The notes beneath the pieces are model-generated. The model saw only the letters and a list, made by a program, of their open reading frames with translations. It was not told the origin of the DNA and searched no databases. Below are positions 38,578 through 50,249 of a DNA stretch of 64,000 bases, in pieces; positions within the stretch are counted from its first letter, which is position 1; the number at the start of each line of letters is the position of its first letter. The position numbers were made by a program, and so were the translations under genes. This DNA comes from Pseudomonas sp. GOM7. GTDB lineage: Bacteria; Pseudomonadota; Gammaproteobacteria; Pseudomonadales; Pseudomonadaceae. The stretch spans positions 3,224,001-3,288,000 of the forward strand of contig NZ_CP113519.1 of the NCBI RefSeq assembly GCF_026723825.1, given 5' to 3'.

Positions 38578-39507
38578 TTAAACCAGCTTTTCCAGCTCCG
38601 GTACGGCCTCGAACAGATCGGCCACCAGACCGTAGTCAGCCACCTGGAAGATCGGCGCTTCTTCGTCCTTGTTGATCGCCACGATCACCTTCGAGTCCTT
38701 CATACCGGCCAGGTGCTGGATGGCACCAGAGATGCCGACGGCGATGTATAGCTGCGGCGCGACGATCTTGCCGGTCTGGCCGACCTGCATGTCGTTCGGT
38801 ACGAAGCCGGCGTCCACGGCGGCACGGGAAGCACCGACGGCAGCGCCGAGCTTGTCGGCCAGGGCGTAGAGGTGCTTGAAGTTGTCGCCATTGCCCATGC
38901 CACGGCCGCCGGAGACGACGATCTTGGCAGCGGTCAGCTCCGGACGGTCGGACTTGGCCAGCTCTTCACCGACGAAGGCGGACTTGCCGGCATCGGCCGG
39001 ACCGGATACCGCTTCGACGGCAGCGGAGCCACCTTCGGCAGCGGCGGCGTCGAAACCGGTGGTACGCACGGTGATCACCTTGACGGCAGCCGAGGACTGC
39101 ACAGTGGCGATGGCGTTACCGGCGTAGATCGGACGCTTGAAGGTGTCGGCGCTCTCGACGGCGATGATCTCGGAGATCTGGTCAACGTCCAGTTGCGCGG
39201 CCACGCGCGGCAGGTAGTTCTTGCCGTTGGTGGTGGCAGCAGCCAGGATGTGGCTGTAGTTCTTGCCCAGCTCGGCGATCAGCGGCGCGACGTTCTCCGG
39301 CAGTTGATGCGCGTAGGCGGCGTCGTCAGCCAGCAGTACCTTGGCCACGCCAGCAACCTTGGCAGCGGCTTCGGCTGCGGCAGAAGCGTTGCTGCCGGCA
39401 ACCAGCACGTGGATATCGCCACCGATCTTCTGCGCGGCAGTGACGACGTTGAGGGTGGCGGGCGCCAGAGCGGCGTTGCTGTGTTCAGCGATAACCAGAA
39501 TAGCCAT
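38578..39507 (-). CDS. etfA: Electron transfer flavoprotein alpha subunit
   Basis: 309 residues, normal length. The N-terminal domain starts [20 protein letters not shown]. The C-terminal FAD-binding domain has [37 protein letters not shown] and [23 protein letters not shown]. With EtfB it carries electrons from acyl-CoA and other dehydrogenases to ETF-ubiquinone oxidoreductase, encoded divergently at 40578. The ATG follows directly on the etfB stop with no gap. Confidence 0.97.
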   Translation of the reverse strand: MAILVIAEHSNAALAPATLNVVTAAQKIGGDIHVLVAGSNASAAAEAAAKVAGVAKVLLADDAAYAHQLPENVAPLIAELGKNYSHILAAATTNGKNYLPRVAAQLDVDQISEIIAVESADTFKRPIYAGNAIATVQSSAAVKVITVRTTGFDAAAAEGGSAAVEAVSGPADAGKSAFVGEELAKSDRPELTAAKIVVSGGRGMGNGDNFKHLYALADKLGAAVGASRAAVDAGFVPNDMQVGQTGKIVAPQLYIAVGISGAIQHLAGMKDSKVIVAINKDEEAPIFQVADYGLVADLFEAVPELEKLV

Positions 39508-40257
39508 TTAGATTACCTTCGCCTCGTTCTTCAGTTTCTCGACCAGTTCAGCCACGGACTTGACCTTGATGCCGGCGCTGCGGGCAGCCGGCGCTTCGAC
39601 TTTCAGGGTCTTGACGGTGGACGCGGTGGAAACGCCCAGAGCGTCCGGGGTAACGGTTTCCAGCGGCTTCTTCTTGGCCTTCATGATGTTCGGCAGCGAC
39701 GCGTAGCGCGGCTCGTTCAGGCGCAGGTCGGTGGTGACGATGGCCGGCAGGTTGAGGGCCACGGTCTGCAGACCGCCATCGATCTCGCGGGTGACGTTGA
39801 CCTTGTCGCCGGCGACTTCCACCTTGGAGGCGAAGGTGCCCTGGGCGTAGCCGCTCAGCGCGGCCAGCATCTGGCCGGTCTGGTTGTTGTCACTGTCGAT
39901 GGCCTGCTTGCCGAGAATCACCAGCTTCGGTTGCTCCTTGTCGACCACGGCCTTGAGCAGCTTGGCCACGGCCAGGGAGTTCAGCTCGTCGCTGGACTCG
40001 ACCAGGATGGCACGGTCGGCGCCGAGTGCCAGGGCGGTACGCAGTTGTTCCTGAGCGGTGGTCGGGCCGATGGAGACGACGACGATCTCGCTCGCCACGC
40101 CCTTCTCCTTCAGGCGTACGGCTTCTTCCACGGCGATTTCGCAGAAGGGGTTCATGGACATCTTGACGTTGGCGAGGTCGACGCCGCTGTTGTCCGCCTT
40201 GACGCGGACCTTGACGTTGTAGTCGACCACTCGTTTGACAGCTACAAGAACCTTCAT
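39508..40257 (-). CDS. etfB: Electron transfer flavoprotein beta subunit
   Basis: 249 residues. [20 protein letters not shown] and [20 protein letters not shown] are standard EtfB starts. The adenine-nucleotide signature [32 protein letters not shown] and the recognition loop are present. It forms the heterodimer with EtfA in the cytosol. It is the first gene of the leftward etfBA operon, divergent from etfD. The shared 320-base gap has a PsrA-like operator near the promoters. Confidence 0.97.
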   Translation of the reverse strand: MKVLVAVKRVVDYNVKVRVKADNSGVDLANVKMSMNPFCEIAVEEAVRLKEKGVASEIVVVSIGPTTAQEQLRTALALGADRAILVESSDELNSLAVAKLLKAVVDKEQPKLVILGKQAIDSDNNQTGQMLAALSGYAQGTFASKVEVAGDKVNVTREIDGGLQTVALNLPAIVTTDLRLNEPRYASLPNIMKAKKKPLETVTPDALGVSTASTVKTLKVEAPAARSAGIKVKSVAELVEKLKNEAKVI

Positions 40258-40459
40258 GGATTCCTCGTTACTCTCCGGTGAATAAGAATGTCGCCAAGGC
40301 GAGCCTGGCCAGTGATGCAGATCGGCCAGAATCAGCCTTCAGCCCAGACGGCGAGCGCAAAACCGCCCGTATCTTGACCCCGCGACCTGACTCGGTCAAT
40401 ACAGCGAACTGGCCGGTCATCCGCGATGTAGTAGGATTCTAGCAGGCCTACAGAAAATT

Positions 40460-40473
40460 CAAACAAACGTTTG
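40460..40473. promoter_or_regulatory. PsrA-like operator between etfBA and etfD
   Basis: CAAACAAACGTTTG fits the PsrA consensus (G/C)AAAC-N2-4-GTTT(G/C). In Pseudomonas PsrA is a TetR-type regulator that responds to long-chain fatty acids and is known to control etf genes. The site abuts the -35 of the rightward promoter and lies where the -35 of the leftward one should be. Confidence 0.65.
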
Positions 40474-40475
40474 TA

Positions 40476-40504
40476 TTGGCCCGCTGGGAGGGTGTAGATA
40501 TAAT
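40476..40504 (+). promoter_or_regulatory. Sigma-70 promoter of etfD
   Basis: TTGGCC (40476-40481) and a perfect TATAAT (40499-40504) are separated by 17 bases. Transcription would start near 40511, with a leader of about 67 bases to the GTG start. Confidence 0.65.
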
Positions 40505-40577
40505 GCCGCAGCACTCAGGGAGACGAGTTGCGCCCTCCAATATAAAACATCGAAGAGCCTTGAGTAGGAGATAGCCT

Positions 40578-42242
<1,665 letters not shown>

Positions 42243-42260
42243 TCCGGCCATCGCAACGAA

Positions 42261-42290
42261 AAGCCCGACTCGAAAGAGTCGGGCTTTTTC
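42261..42290 (+). terminator. Terminator of etfD
   Basis: AAGCCCGACTC (42261-42271) pairs with GAGTCGGGCTT (42276-42286) over a GAAA tetraloop and is followed by TTTC within a T-rich run. It lies 18 bases after the stop. Confidence 0.9.
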
Positions 42291-42302
42291 ATTGCTTTTA
42301 CT

Positions 42303-42331
42303 CGAAGCTTGTCGCTTGCAGCTTGCCGCTG
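42303..42331. repeat. Short heptad-period repeat (GCTTGNN)
   Basis: AGCTTGTCGCTTGCAGCTTG repeats GCTTG or a close form every 7 bases. It is the reverse-complement form of the CAAGCNN arrays near 16950, 17065 and 59727. It fills the gap between the etfD terminator and the stop of the leftward SDR gene. Confidence 0.55.
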
Positions 42332-43108
42332 CTACTCCTGGTAAATCATCTTGCGGCTCATGCCGCCGTCGATGACGAACTCCTGCCCGGTGACGAAACC
42401 GGCATCATCGGAGAGCAGCCAGGCCACTTGCGCTGCAATATCCTCCACGGTGCCGACACGGCCGACCGGATGCTGCGCATGGTCGAACACCGAGAGCGGC
42501 TCGCGCCGTTGCTGTACGGGGTCACGGGCATCGATCCAGCCCGGGCTGACGCAATTGACTCGCACCTCCGGCCCCAGGCTGATGGCCAGCGCATGGGTCA
42601 GCGCCAGCAGGCCACCCTTGCTCGCGGCATAGGCCTCGCAGTTGGCCTCGGACTGGCTGGCGCGGGTCGAGGCAATATTGACGATGGCGCCGCGATGACC
42701 ACGCAAATATGGCGCACAGTGCTTGGCCAGCAGCATGGCGCCGGTGAGGTTCACCGCCAGTATGCGGTTCCAGCGCCTGAGGTCGAGCGATTCCAGCGGC
42801 GGCGTATGCGGGTCGGCGATGGCGGCGTTGCACACCAGCGCATCGAGGCGACCGAACTGGCCAAGCACTTCGGCGACGCCGACACTGACCTGATCTTCCT
42901 TGGCCACGTCCATGGCCACGAACCAGGCATTGGCACCCAGCGCTCGTGCCACCTTGGAGCCGCGTTCGCGGTCGACGTCCGTCAGCACCACCTGCCAGCC
43001 TTCGCAGATCAGCCAGGCGGCGATGCCCAGGCCGATACCGCGAGCCGCGCCGGTCACCAGCACGACTCGCCCGGTATTGGACGCGGCCTCACTGCCCCAC
43101 TCGAACAT
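42332..43108 (-). CDS. Short-chain dehydrogenase/reductase
   Basis: 258 residues, classical SDR length. The Rossmann motif is TGAARGIG, the NNAG-type motif is CNAAI, and the catalytic Ser, Tyr and Lys lie in IASTRASQ and YAASKGG. Asp in VVLTDVD after the second strand suggests NAD rather than NADP. The substrate is unknown. It starts 2 bases past the metZ stop on the same strand, so it is the last gene of that transcript. Confidence 0.85.
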   Translation of the reverse strand: MFEWGSEAASNTGRVVLVTGAARGIGLGIAAWLICEGWQVVLTDVDRERGSKVARALGANAWFVAMDVAKEDQVSVGVAEVLGQFGRLDALVCNAAIADPHTPPLESLDLRRWNRILAVNLTGAMLLAKHCAPYLRGHRGAIVNIASTRASQSEANCEAYAASKGGLLALTHALAISLGPEVRVNCVSPGWIDARDPVQQRREPLSVFDHAQHPVGRVGTVEDIAAQVAWLLSDDAGFVTGQEFVIDGGMSRKMIYQE

Positions 43109-43110
43109 GC

Positions 43111-44322
43111 TCAGAGCGCGGCCAGGCCGCGTGCCAGATCGGCCTTCAGATCACCCAGGTCTTCCAGGCCGACCGCGACGCGGATCAGGCTGTCGCGGAT
43201 ACCGGCATTGGCACGCTCCTGCGGGGTCAGACGCCCGTGTGAGGTGGTGGCCGGATGGGCGATGGTGGTCTTGGTGTCGCCGAGGTTGGTGGTGATGGAA
43301 ATGACGCGGGTGGCGTCGATCACCTTCCAGGCGGCGTCACGCCCGCCCTTGACCTCGAAGCTGACCACCGCACCGAAGGCACTCTGCTGCCGCTTCGCCA
43401 GCTCGTGCTGCGGATGGCTGGGCAGCCCGGCGTAATACACCCGCTCCACCTGCGGCTGTTGTTCCAGCCACAGCGCCAGTTGCAGGGCGCTGTCGCTCTG
43501 CGCCTGCATGCGGATGCGCAGGGTCTCCAGCCCCTTGAGGAACAGCCAGGCGTTGAACGGGCTCAGGGTCGGGCCGGCGGTACGCAGAAAGCCGACCACC
43601 TCCTTCATCTGCTCGCGGCGCCCTGCAACCACGCCCCCCAGGCCACGGCCCTGACCGTCGATGTACTTGGTGGCCGAATGCATGACGATATCGGCGCCCA
43701 GCTTCAACGGCTGCTGCAGCGCCGGCGTGCAGAAGCAGTTGTCCACCGCCAGCAGCGCACCACGGGCATGGGCGATGTCGGCCAGCGCGGCGATATCCAC
43801 CAGCTCGGCCAGCGGGTTGGAGGGCGACTCGACGAACAACAGCCGGGTGTTGGGCTTGAACGCTTCCTTCCAGGCGTCGAGATCGGCCAGCGGCACGTAA
43901 TCCACCTCGACACCGAAGCGCTTGAGGTACTTCTCGAACAGGCTGATGGTGGAGCCGAACACGCTGCGCGACACCAGCACGTGGTCGCCGCCGCTGCACA
44001 GGCTCATGACGATGGCGAGGATGGCCGACATGCCGGAAGCCGTGGCCACCGCCTGTTCGGCGCCCTCCAGGGCGGCGATGCGCTCCTCGAAGGTGCGCAC
44101 CGTAGGGTTGGTATAACGCGAATAAACGTTGCCCGGCACCTCGCCAGCGAAACGCGAAGCAGCATCGGCCGCCGTGCGGAACACGTAGCTGGAGGTGAGG
44201 AACAGTGCCTCGCCGTGCTCGCCTTCCGGCGAACGGCGCTGGCCGGCACGCACCGCCAGGGTATCGAAGCCTGCGCCATCCAGATCGCTGTCGAGCCGAC
44301 CGGCTTCCCATTCCAGTGTCAT
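43111..44322 (-). CDS. metZ: O-succinylhomoserine sulfhydrylase
   Basis: 403 residues, the length of P. aeruginosa MetZ. This PLP enzyme makes homocysteine directly from O-succinylhomoserine and sulfide in methionine synthesis. Cys/Met-metabolism signatures include [29 protein letters not shown], and the PLP lysine in [13 protein letters not shown]. It is followed by the SDR gene and preceded by purF, as in P. aeruginosa. A REP palindrome separates it from purF. Confidence 0.93.
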   Translation of the reverse strand: MTLEWEAGRLDSDLDGAGFDTLAVRAGQRRSPEGEHGEALFLTSSYVFRTAADAASRFAGEVPGNVYSRYTNPTVRTFEERIAALEGAEQAVATASGMSAILAIVMSLCSGGDHVLVSRSVFGSTISLFEKYLKRFGVEVDYVPLADLDAWKEAFKPNTRLLFVESPSNPLAELVDIAALADIAHARGALLAVDNCFCTPALQQPLKLGADIVMHSATKYIDGQGRGLGGVVAGRREQMKEVVGFLRTAGPTLSPFNAWLFLKGLETLRIRMQAQSDSALQLALWLEQQPQVERVYYAGLPSHPQHELAKRQQSAFGAVVSFEVKGGRDAAWKVIDATRVISITTNLGDTKTTIAHPATTSHGRLTPQERANAGIRDSLIRVAVGLEDLGDLKADLARGLAAL

Positions 44323-44339
44323 ATCGCTACCTCACGCAA

Positions 44340-44397
44340 GTAGCCCGGATGCAATCCGGGAAATTCAATCTGCGATGGCCCCGGATTGCATCCGGGC
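44340..44397. repeat. REP palindrome, same family as 16997-17055
   Basis: The left arm 44340-44360 has the same 21 bases as 16997-17017 (core CCCGGATGCAATCCGGG). The right arm 44380-44397 matches 18 of them in inverted form. It lies between purF and metZ, both leftward, so it may act on the 3' end of purF mRNA. Confidence 0.75.
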
Positions 44398-44412
44398 CAT
44401 GCCTGAAGCCCG

Positions 44413-45921
44413 TCAGTTGTTATGCAGATCGATGATCGCACTGACCGCCTGCGATTTGGCCTTGCTGGCATCGTTGCGCGCCTGCTCGATGCGATCCAGA
44501 TACGCCGCATCGACATCGCCGGTCACGTACTTGCCATCGAAGACCGCGCAGTCGAAGTTGTCGATCTTGATCTTCTTGCTGCCACTGACCGCCTCGATCA
44601 GGTCGGACAGGTCCTGGTAGACCAGCCAGTCGGCACCGATCAGCTCGCACACCTGTTCGGTAGTGCGGCCATGGGCGATCAGTTCGTGGGCACTGGGCAT
44701 GTCGATGCCATAGACGTTCGGGTAGCGCACCGCCGGCGCCGCCGAGCAGAAGTAGACGTTCTTCGCCCCGGCCTCGCGGGCCATCTGAATGATCTGCTTG
44801 CAGGTGGTTCCGCGCACGATGGAGTCGTCCACCAGCATCACGTTCTTGCCGCGGAATTCCAATTCGATGGCGTTGAGCTTCTGCCGCACGGATTTCTTGC
44901 GCGCTGCCTGGCCGGGCATGATGAAGGTGCGGCCGATATAACGGTTCTTGACGAAGCCTTCGCGGAACTTCACGCCCAGGTGGTTGGCCAGCTCCAGCGC
45001 TGCAGTGCGGCTGGTATCGGGGATCGGAATGACCACGTCGATATCGTGATCCGGACGCTCGCGGAGGATCTTGTCGGCCAGCTTCTCGCCCATGCGCAGG
45101 CGCGCCTTGTACACCGAGATGCCATCCATGATCGAGTCCGGGCGCGCCAGATAGACATGCTCGAAGATGCACGGGGCGTACTTGGGATTGGTCGCGCACT
45201 GGCGGGTGAAGAGCTGGCCTTCCTCAGTGATGTACACCGCTTCGCCCGGCGCCAGGTCGCGGATCAGGGTGAAGCCGAGCACGTCCAGCGACACGCTTTC
45301 GGAGGCGATCATGTACTCCACGCCCTCGTCGGTGTGACGCTGGCCGAAGACGATGGGGCGAATGCCGTTGGGATCACGGAAGCCGACGATGCCGTAGCCG
45401 GTGATCATCGCCACCACCGCGTAGCCACCCACGCAGCGCTCGTGCACATGGCTGACGGCGGCGAACACGTCTTCCTCGGTGGGTTGCAGCTTGCCGCGCT
45501 GGGCCAGCTCGTGGGCAAACACGTTGAGCAGCACTTCCGAGTCGGAGTTGGTGTTGACGTGACGCAGATCGGACTCGTAGATCTCCTTGGCCAACTGCTC
45601 GACGTTGGTCAGGTTGCCGTTGTGCGCCAGGGTGATGCCATAGGGCGAGTTGACGTAGAACGGCTGCGCCTCGGCCGAGCTGGAGCTGCCGGCGGTGGGG
45701 TAACGCACGTGGCCGATACCCATGTGCCCGACCAGGCGCTGCATGTGGCGCTGCTGGAACACGTCGCGCACCAGGCCATTGTCCTTGCGCAGGAACAGCC
45801 GGCCTTCATGGCTGGTCACGATGCCGGCAGCGTCCTGGCCGCGATGCTGAAGGACGGTTAGCGCGTCATACAGCGCCTGATTGACGTTCGACTTGCCGAC
45901 GATACCGACGATGCCACACAT
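44413..45921 (-). CDS. purF: Amidophosphoribosyltransferase
   Basis: 502 residues. Cys2 of MCGIVGIVG is the N-terminal nucleophile of the glutaminase domain, supported by [10 protein letters not shown] and HNGNLTN. The C-terminal phosphoribosyltransferase domain has the PRPP loop [13 protein letters not shown]. It catalyses the first committed step of purine synthesis. It lies downstream of cvpA in the same direction, an arrangement conserved from E. coli to Pseudomonas. Confidence 0.97.
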   Translation of the reverse strand: MCGIVGIVGKSNVNQALYDALTVLQHRGQDAAGIVTSHEGRLFLRKDNGLVRDVFQQRHMQRLVGHMGIGHVRYPTAGSSSSAEAQPFYVNSPYGITLAHNGNLTNVEQLAKEIYESDLRHVNTNSDSEVLLNVFAHELAQRGKLQPTEEDVFAAVSHVHERCVGGYAVVAMITGYGIVGFRDPNGIRPIVFGQRHTDEGVEYMIASESVSLDVLGFTLIRDLAPGEAVYITEEGQLFTRQCATNPKYAPCIFEHVYLARPDSIMDGISVYKARLRMGEKLADKILRERPDHDIDVVIPIPDTSRTAALELANHLGVKFREGFVKNRYIGRTFIMPGQAARKKSVRQKLNAIELEFRGKNVMLVDDSIVRGTTCKQIIQMAREAGAKNVYFCSAAPAVRYPNVYGIDMPSAHELIAHGRTTEQVCELIGADWLVYQDLSDLIEAVSGSKKIKIDNFDCAVFDGKYVTGDVDAAYLDRIEQARNDASKAKSQAVSAIIDLHNN

Positions 45922-45996
45922 GTGCCACGACCCCTGCTATGTAGTTCAGGCTAATTCAGCGACCAGCGCAGCGGTTATCCGCGTAGGCCACTCTTT

Positions 45997-46518
45997 TCAA
46001 AGCGCGGCGGCTGGGTGAGCCGCTGCACCATTAATCCACTGGCCGGACCAGCCCAGAATCAGATTCTTCGACCAGTCTGCGACCATCAGAAAATGCGGCA
46101 CCAGTTGCGACTGTTGCCACCAGGTATCCTGCTCCACCGGCGCCAGGCTGATCAGCCCCACCAGCAACACCACCAGCAAGCCGCCGCGTGCCGCACCGAA
46201 GACCATGCCCAGAAAGCGATCGGTCCCGGACAACCCGGTGACACGAATCAACTCGCCAATGAGGAAATTCACCAGCGCCCCGACCAGCAGCGTGGCGACG
46301 AACAGAATGGCACAAGCGGCGATGACCCGGGCAGAAGGCGTTTCGATGTATTCGACGAGATGCTGGGACAGCGCGCCACCGAACATCCAGGCAACCACGC
46401 CCGCGATGATCCAGGTGAGCAGCGACAAGGCTTCCTTGACGAAGCCACGCTTGAGACTGATCAAGCTCGAGATGGCGATGACGGCGATGATCGCCCAATC
46501 GACCCAGGTAAATGCCAC
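45997..46518 (-). CDS. cvpA: CvpA family membrane protein
   Basis: 173 residues with about four membrane helices; it opens MAFTWVDWAIIAVIAISSLISLKRG, the CvpA signature with GFVKEALSLLTWI. In E. coli CvpA affects colicin V export and envelope stress tolerance; the molecular function is unresolved. It sits between the dedD-like gene and purF. Confidence 0.92.
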   Translation of the reverse strand: MAFTWVDWAIIAVIAISSLISLKRGFVKEALSLLTWIIAGVVAWMFGGALSQHLVEYIETPSARVIAACAILFVATLLVGALVNFLIGELIRVTGLSGTDRFLGMVFGAARGGLLVVLLVGLISLAPVEQDTWWQQSQLVPHFLMVADWSKNLILGWSGQWINGAAAHPAAAL

Positions 46519-46596
46519 GGTGCAATCTGCCAGCGGAAAAGGCCGGCATTCTAACAGAGCACGGCGCGCGGAGTAACCGGGCGCCGCACCCGAGCC

Positions 46597-47223
46597 TTAA
46601 CCCGCTTCCGGCTGGAAGCGCACGACGAAACCGTTGAGCTTGTGCTGACGCTTGAGCTGGTCACGCAAGCGCTCGGCCTCGGCGCGCTCGATCAGTGGGC
46701 CGACGAACACCCGGTTCATGCCATCGAAGGTGCGGATATAGGCGTTGTAGCCCTGGCTGCGCAGGGTTTTCTGCAGGGTTTCAGCCCCCGAACGACTGGA
46801 CAGGCTGGCCAGTTGCACCGACCAACTGATCGGCAGGCTGCTGGCATCCAGGTGGCTTTCCGGCTTGGCCGCTGCTGCCACGGCCGGTTCGGCTGCCGGG
46901 GCAGGTTGGCTCGCCTGGCTGCTGGGCGCAGGCTTCTGCTCGGGCTGCGGCGCAGGAGCTGGCGCCTCGGTCTCAGCCGTCAAAGGCGCCTGCGGATCGA
47001 CCGGCACCGGCTCTTGCGGCAGCACCTCGGGCTCGACCACTTCGGCCGGTTCGACCACGATCTCAGGCGTGTCGGGGGTCTGCGGCATCTGCGGTGCATC
47101 CACCACCACACGGCGCATCTCGTCTTCGCGCGACAGCAGCATCGGCAGAAAGATGACCGCCAACGCCACCAGCACCAATGCGCCGACCATGCGCTGCTTG
47201 AGCCCCTTTTCCAACAAAGCCAT
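46597..47223 (-). CDS. dedD: SPOR domain protein, DedD-like
   Basis: 208 residues. A short cytosolic start (MALLEKGLKQRMVGALVLVALAVIFLPML) contains one membrane helix. It is followed by a Pro/Glu/Ala-rich periplasmic linker. The C-terminal SPOR domain (about 130-205, SWSVQLASLSSRSGAETLQKTL) should bind denuded septal peptidoglycan. This is the layout of the cell-division protein DedD, also found between folC and cvpA in E. coli. Confidence 0.85.
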   Translation of the reverse strand: MALLEKGLKQRMVGALVLVALAVIFLPMLLSREDEMRRVVVDAPQMPQTPDTPEIVVEPAEVVEPEVLPQEPVPVDPQAPLTAETEAPAPAPQPEQKPAPSSQASQPAPAAEPAVAAAAKPESHLDASSLPISWSVQLASLSSRSGAETLQKTLRSQGYNAYIRTFDGMNRVFVGPLIERAEAERLRDQLKRQHKLNGFVVRFQPEAG

Positions 47224-47292
47224 GCCCTACTCCACGGTTGAAAAGCCACAAGCTGCGATACTGCCATCCCGACGCCGTGCAGCGCCAGCCTG

Positions 47293-48570
47293 TCAGCCGT
47301 GCTCGGCCAACCATTGCAGCGCTTCGGCCACGCAGAAGAATGAACCAAAGAGGAGAATCTCGTCCCCCTCAGCAGCCAGTTGGCATTGCGCCACCAAGGC
47401 CTCAGCGACGCTGCCATGCTGGCTGACCTGGGCACCGCGCATGCGCAACTGCTCGGCCAGTTCCGCCGCAGGCCGCGAACGCGGCGTGGCCAGAGGTGCC
47501 ACAGCCCAGCTCGCAACCAGGCCTTGCAAGGGGGCCACGACTCCGGGCAGATCCTTGTCGGCCAACAGGCCGAACACGGCCAGGCGCCGCCCCACCGGCG
47601 GACGGGCTTCTAGTCGCTGCGCCAGGTAGTCGGCGGCATGCGGGTTGTGCCCGACATCCAGGAGCAGGGTCAGGTGCTTGCCCTGCCAGGTCAGCGCACG
47701 CCGATCCAGGCGCCCCACCACTCGGGTGGCGAGCAAGGCACGGGTAATGGCTGCCTGATCCCAGGCCAGGCCGAGCAAGGCATAGGCCTGCACGGCCAGG
47801 GCAGCGTTCTCCATGGGCAGGTCGAGCAGAGGCAGATCATTCAGGCGCAGGACACGGCCCTGCTCATCCAGACCGAACCAGTCCCAGCCCGTCTCGCCGA
47901 CACTCAGCCCGTAATCGCGCCCACGCAGGAAGAACGGCGTATCCAGGCGCACCACGGCATCGATCAGCGGCTGCGGTGGATCCAGATCACCACAGAGCGC
48001 CGGCTTGCCAGCGCGCATGATGCCGGCCTTCTCGAAGGCCACCGACTCGCGGCTGTCGCCCAGCCAGTCGGCATGGTCGAGACCGATACTGGTGATCAGC
48101 GCCAGGTCGGCATCCACCAGATTCACCGCATCCAGACGTCCGCCCAGGCCGACCTCGAGCACCACGGCATCCAGCGCCGCGCGCTCGAACAGCCAGAAGG
48201 CCGCCAGGGTGCCCACCTCGAAATAGGTCAGGGAAATCTCGCCACGCGCCGCCTCGACGGCAGCGAAGGCCTGGCACAGCTCGTCGTCGCTGGCCTCGCG
48301 GCCCTCGATCAGCACGCGCTCGTTGTAGCGCAGCAGGTGCGGCGAGCTATAGACCCCGACGCGCTGCCCCTGCTCGCGCAGCAGGCTGGCGATGAAGGCG
48401 CAGGTGGAACCCTTGCCATTGGTACCGGTGACGGTGATCACCCGTGGCGCCGGCTGGCCCAAGCCCAGGCGCCGCGCCACCTCGCGCGAGCGCTCCAGGC
48501 CCATATCGATGGCCGAGGGGTGCAGTTGCTCGAGGTAGGCGAGCCATTCGCCCAGGCTGCGTTCGGTCAT
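47293..48570 (-). CDS. folC: Bifunctional dihydrofolate/folylpolyglutamate synthase
   Basis: 425 residues. The Mur-ligase ATP loop is TVTGTNGKGSTCAF; ISLTYFEVGTLAAF and DVGHNPHAADYL are FolC signatures. It joins glutamate to dihydropteroate and to folates with ATP. It begins one base past the accD stop in the leftward operon accD-folC-dedD-cvpA-purF. Confidence 0.95.
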   Translation of the reverse strand: MTERSLGEWLAYLEQLHPSAIDMGLERSREVARRLGLGQPAPRVITVTGTNGKGSTCAFIASLLREQGQRVGVYSSPHLLRYNERVLIEGREASDDELCQAFAAVEAARGEISLTYFEVGTLAAFWLFERAALDAVVLEVGLGGRLDAVNLVDADLALITSIGLDHADWLGDSRESVAFEKAGIMRAGKPALCGDLDPPQPLIDAVVRLDTPFFLRGRDYGLSVGETGWDWFGLDEQGRVLRLNDLPLLDLPMENAALAVQAYALLGLAWDQAAITRALLATRVVGRLDRRALTWQGKHLTLLLDVGHNPHAADYLAQRLEARPPVGRRLAVFGLLADKDLPGVVAPLQGLVASWAVAPLATPRSRPAAELAEQLRMRGAQVSQHGSVAEALVAQCQLAAEGDEILLFGSFFCVAEALQWLAEHG

Positions 48571-48571
48571 G

Positions 48572-49456
48572 TCATGCCGTGGCCGGCAGGGCCACAGGGG
48601 ACGGACGATTCATCAGTTGCGCGAGCAGGCGCGCCAGGCGTGGGCGCAGTTCGTCACGCGAAATGATCATGTCGATGGCGCCGTGCTCAAGGAGGAACTC
48701 GCTGCGCTGGAAGCCTTCCGGCAGCTTCTCGCGCACGGTCTGCTCGATCACCCGCGGGCCGGCGAAGCCGATCAGCGCTTTCGGCTCAGCGACGATCACG
48801 TCACCGAGCATGGCCAGGCTGGCGGAAACGCCGCCGTAGACCGGGTCAGTCAGCACGGAGATGAACGGCAGGCCTTCCTCGCGCAGGCGCGCCAGGGCCG
48901 CCGAGGTCTTGGCCATCTGCATCAGCGAGATCAGCGCCTCCTGCATGCGCGCACCACCGGAAGCGGAGAAGCACACCAGCGGGCAACGCTTTTCCAGAGC
49001 GACGTTGGCGGCCTGGACGAAACGCTCGCCGACGATGGCGCCCATGGAGCCGCCCATGAAGGAGAACTCGAAGGCGCAGACCGCGATCGGCATGCCTTCG
49101 AGGGTGCCGCTCATGGAGATCAGCGCATCCTTCTCGCCGGTCTGCTTCTGCGCGGCGGCCAGGCGATCCTTGTACTTCTTGCTGTCACGGAACTTCAGAC
49201 GATCGACCGGCTCCAGATCGGCACCGATTTCCTCGCGGCCATCGGCATCGAGGAACAGATCGAGGCGACGACGCGCGCCGATACGCATGTGGTGGTTGCA
49301 CTTGGGGCAGACATCCAGGGTCTTTTCCAGCTCGGGGCGATAGAGCACGGCCTCACAGGACGGGCACTTGTGCCAGAGCCCCTCGGGCACGGAACTCTTC
49401 TTCACCTCGGAACGCATGATCGAGGGGATGAGTTTGTCTACCAACCAGTTGCTCAT
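48572..49456 (-). CDS. accD: Acetyl-CoA carboxylase carboxyltransferase beta subunit
   Basis: 294 residues from the ATG at 49456 ([20 protein letters not shown]), chosen because GGAGAG precedes it; the open frame runs on to 49546. The N-terminal zinc ribbon is CPSCEAVL...CPKCNHH. The crotonase-like carboxyltransferase core has [17 protein letters not shown] and [11 protein letters not shown]. With AccA it transfers carboxyl from biotin to acetyl-CoA to make malonyl-CoA. Terminal VALPATA follows the last helix. Confidence 0.96.
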   Translation of the reverse strand: MSNWLVDKLIPSIMRSEVKKSSVPEGLWHKCPSCEAVLYRPELEKTLDVCPKCNHHMRIGARRRLDLFLDADGREEIGADLEPVDRLKFRDSKKYKDRLAAAQKQTGEKDALISMSGTLEGMPIAVCAFEFSFMGGSMGAIVGERFVQAANVALEKRCPLVCFSASGGARMQEALISLMQMAKTSAALARLREEGLPFISVLTDPVYGGVSASLAMLGDVIVAEPKALIGFAGPRVIEQTVREKLPEGFQRSEFLLEHGAIDMIISRDELRPRLARLLAQLMNRPSPVALPATA

Positions 49457-49585
49457 GCTGTTATCTCTCCATAACCGATGGTCGGAGCGGGCGGCCACAC
49501 AGCTACCCGCCTCCAGCAATTCGTTTGCGCCGCGTTCAGGCGGCACGACAGCTTAGTGGACGGCACCAGGCGCGCCGCCGTCACA

Positions 49586-50203
49586 TCAGGCTGACGCGAC
49601 CGCCTGCAGGAATGCGTGAATCTTGCCTGCATCCTTTATGCCTTTTGCCGCCTCCACCCCACCACTGACATCAACGGCGTAAGGGCGAACCTGGGCAATG
49701 GCCTGCGCAACGTTGTCCGCCGTCAGCCCGCCGGCAAGAATGATCGGCTTGCCGGCCTCGCACGGTACCAGCGACCAGTCGAACGCCGCCCCCGTGCCAC
49801 CGGGCACACCTTCGACGAAGGTATCCAGAAGGATGCCGCGCGCACCGGCATAGGGCGCCAGCAGGGCTGCAACGTCCCCGCCGGAACGCACGCGCAGGGC
49901 CTTGATGTAGGGGCGGCCATGGCCTTCGCAGTCAGCCGGCGACTCCTCGCCATGGAACTGCAGCAGGTCGAGCGGCACCTGCGCCAGCACCGCCTGCAAC
50001 TCCTCACGCGGCATGTCGACGAACAGCCCCACGCTGGTGACAAAAGGCGGCAAGGCGGCAACGATGGCCTGCGCCTGCTCGACACTGACCGCACGCGGGC
50101 TCTTGGCGTAGAACACCAGGCCAATGGCATCCGCCCCGGCCTCCACGGCGGCCAGCGCATCCTCCACGCGGGTAATGCCGCAAATCTTGCTGCGCACGCG
50201 CAT
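49586..50203 (-). CDS. trpF: Phosphoribosylanthranilate isomerase
   Basis: 205 residues from the ATG at 50203 ([17 protein letters not shown]); an ATG at 50212 would add MKP. The upstream frame to 50443 overlaps truA and is not used. Catalytic Cys and Asp are in KICGITR and [26 protein letters not shown] and [11 protein letters not shown] are TrpF signatures. It catalyses the third step of the tryptophan pathway. It lies between truA and accD, as in P. aeruginosa. Confidence 0.94.
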   Translation of the reverse strand: MRVRSKICGITRVEDALAAVEAGADAIGLVFYAKSPRAVSVEQAQAIVAALPPFVTSVGLFVDMPREELQAVLAQVPLDLLQFHGEESPADCEGHGRPYIKALRVRSGGDVAALLAPYAGARGILLDTFVEGVPGGTGAAFDWSLVPCEAGKPIILAGGLTADNVAQAIAQVRPYAVDVSGGVEAAKGIKDAGKIHAFLQAVASA

Positions 50204-50249
50204 TGGCTTCATACCTGTTGGCTGTCGGACGCAGGATGTTAGCAAAGGC

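Larger units (their letters stand above)
40258..40577. other. Divergent promoter region of etfBA and etfD (320 bases)
   Basis: No gene is seen. It holds the PsrA-like operator (40460-40473), the rightward promoter (40476-40504) and a candidate leftward -10, TAGAAT on the minus strand (40436-40441). TAGGAG at 40565-40570 is the ribosome site for the GTG start of etfD. Confidence 0.65.

Noticed and set aside
49460..49546. Upstream extension of accD to 49546 and of trpF to 50443
   Set aside because: The extensions lack family similarity, and the internal ATGs at 49456 and 50203 have better ribosome sites and match known N-termini.
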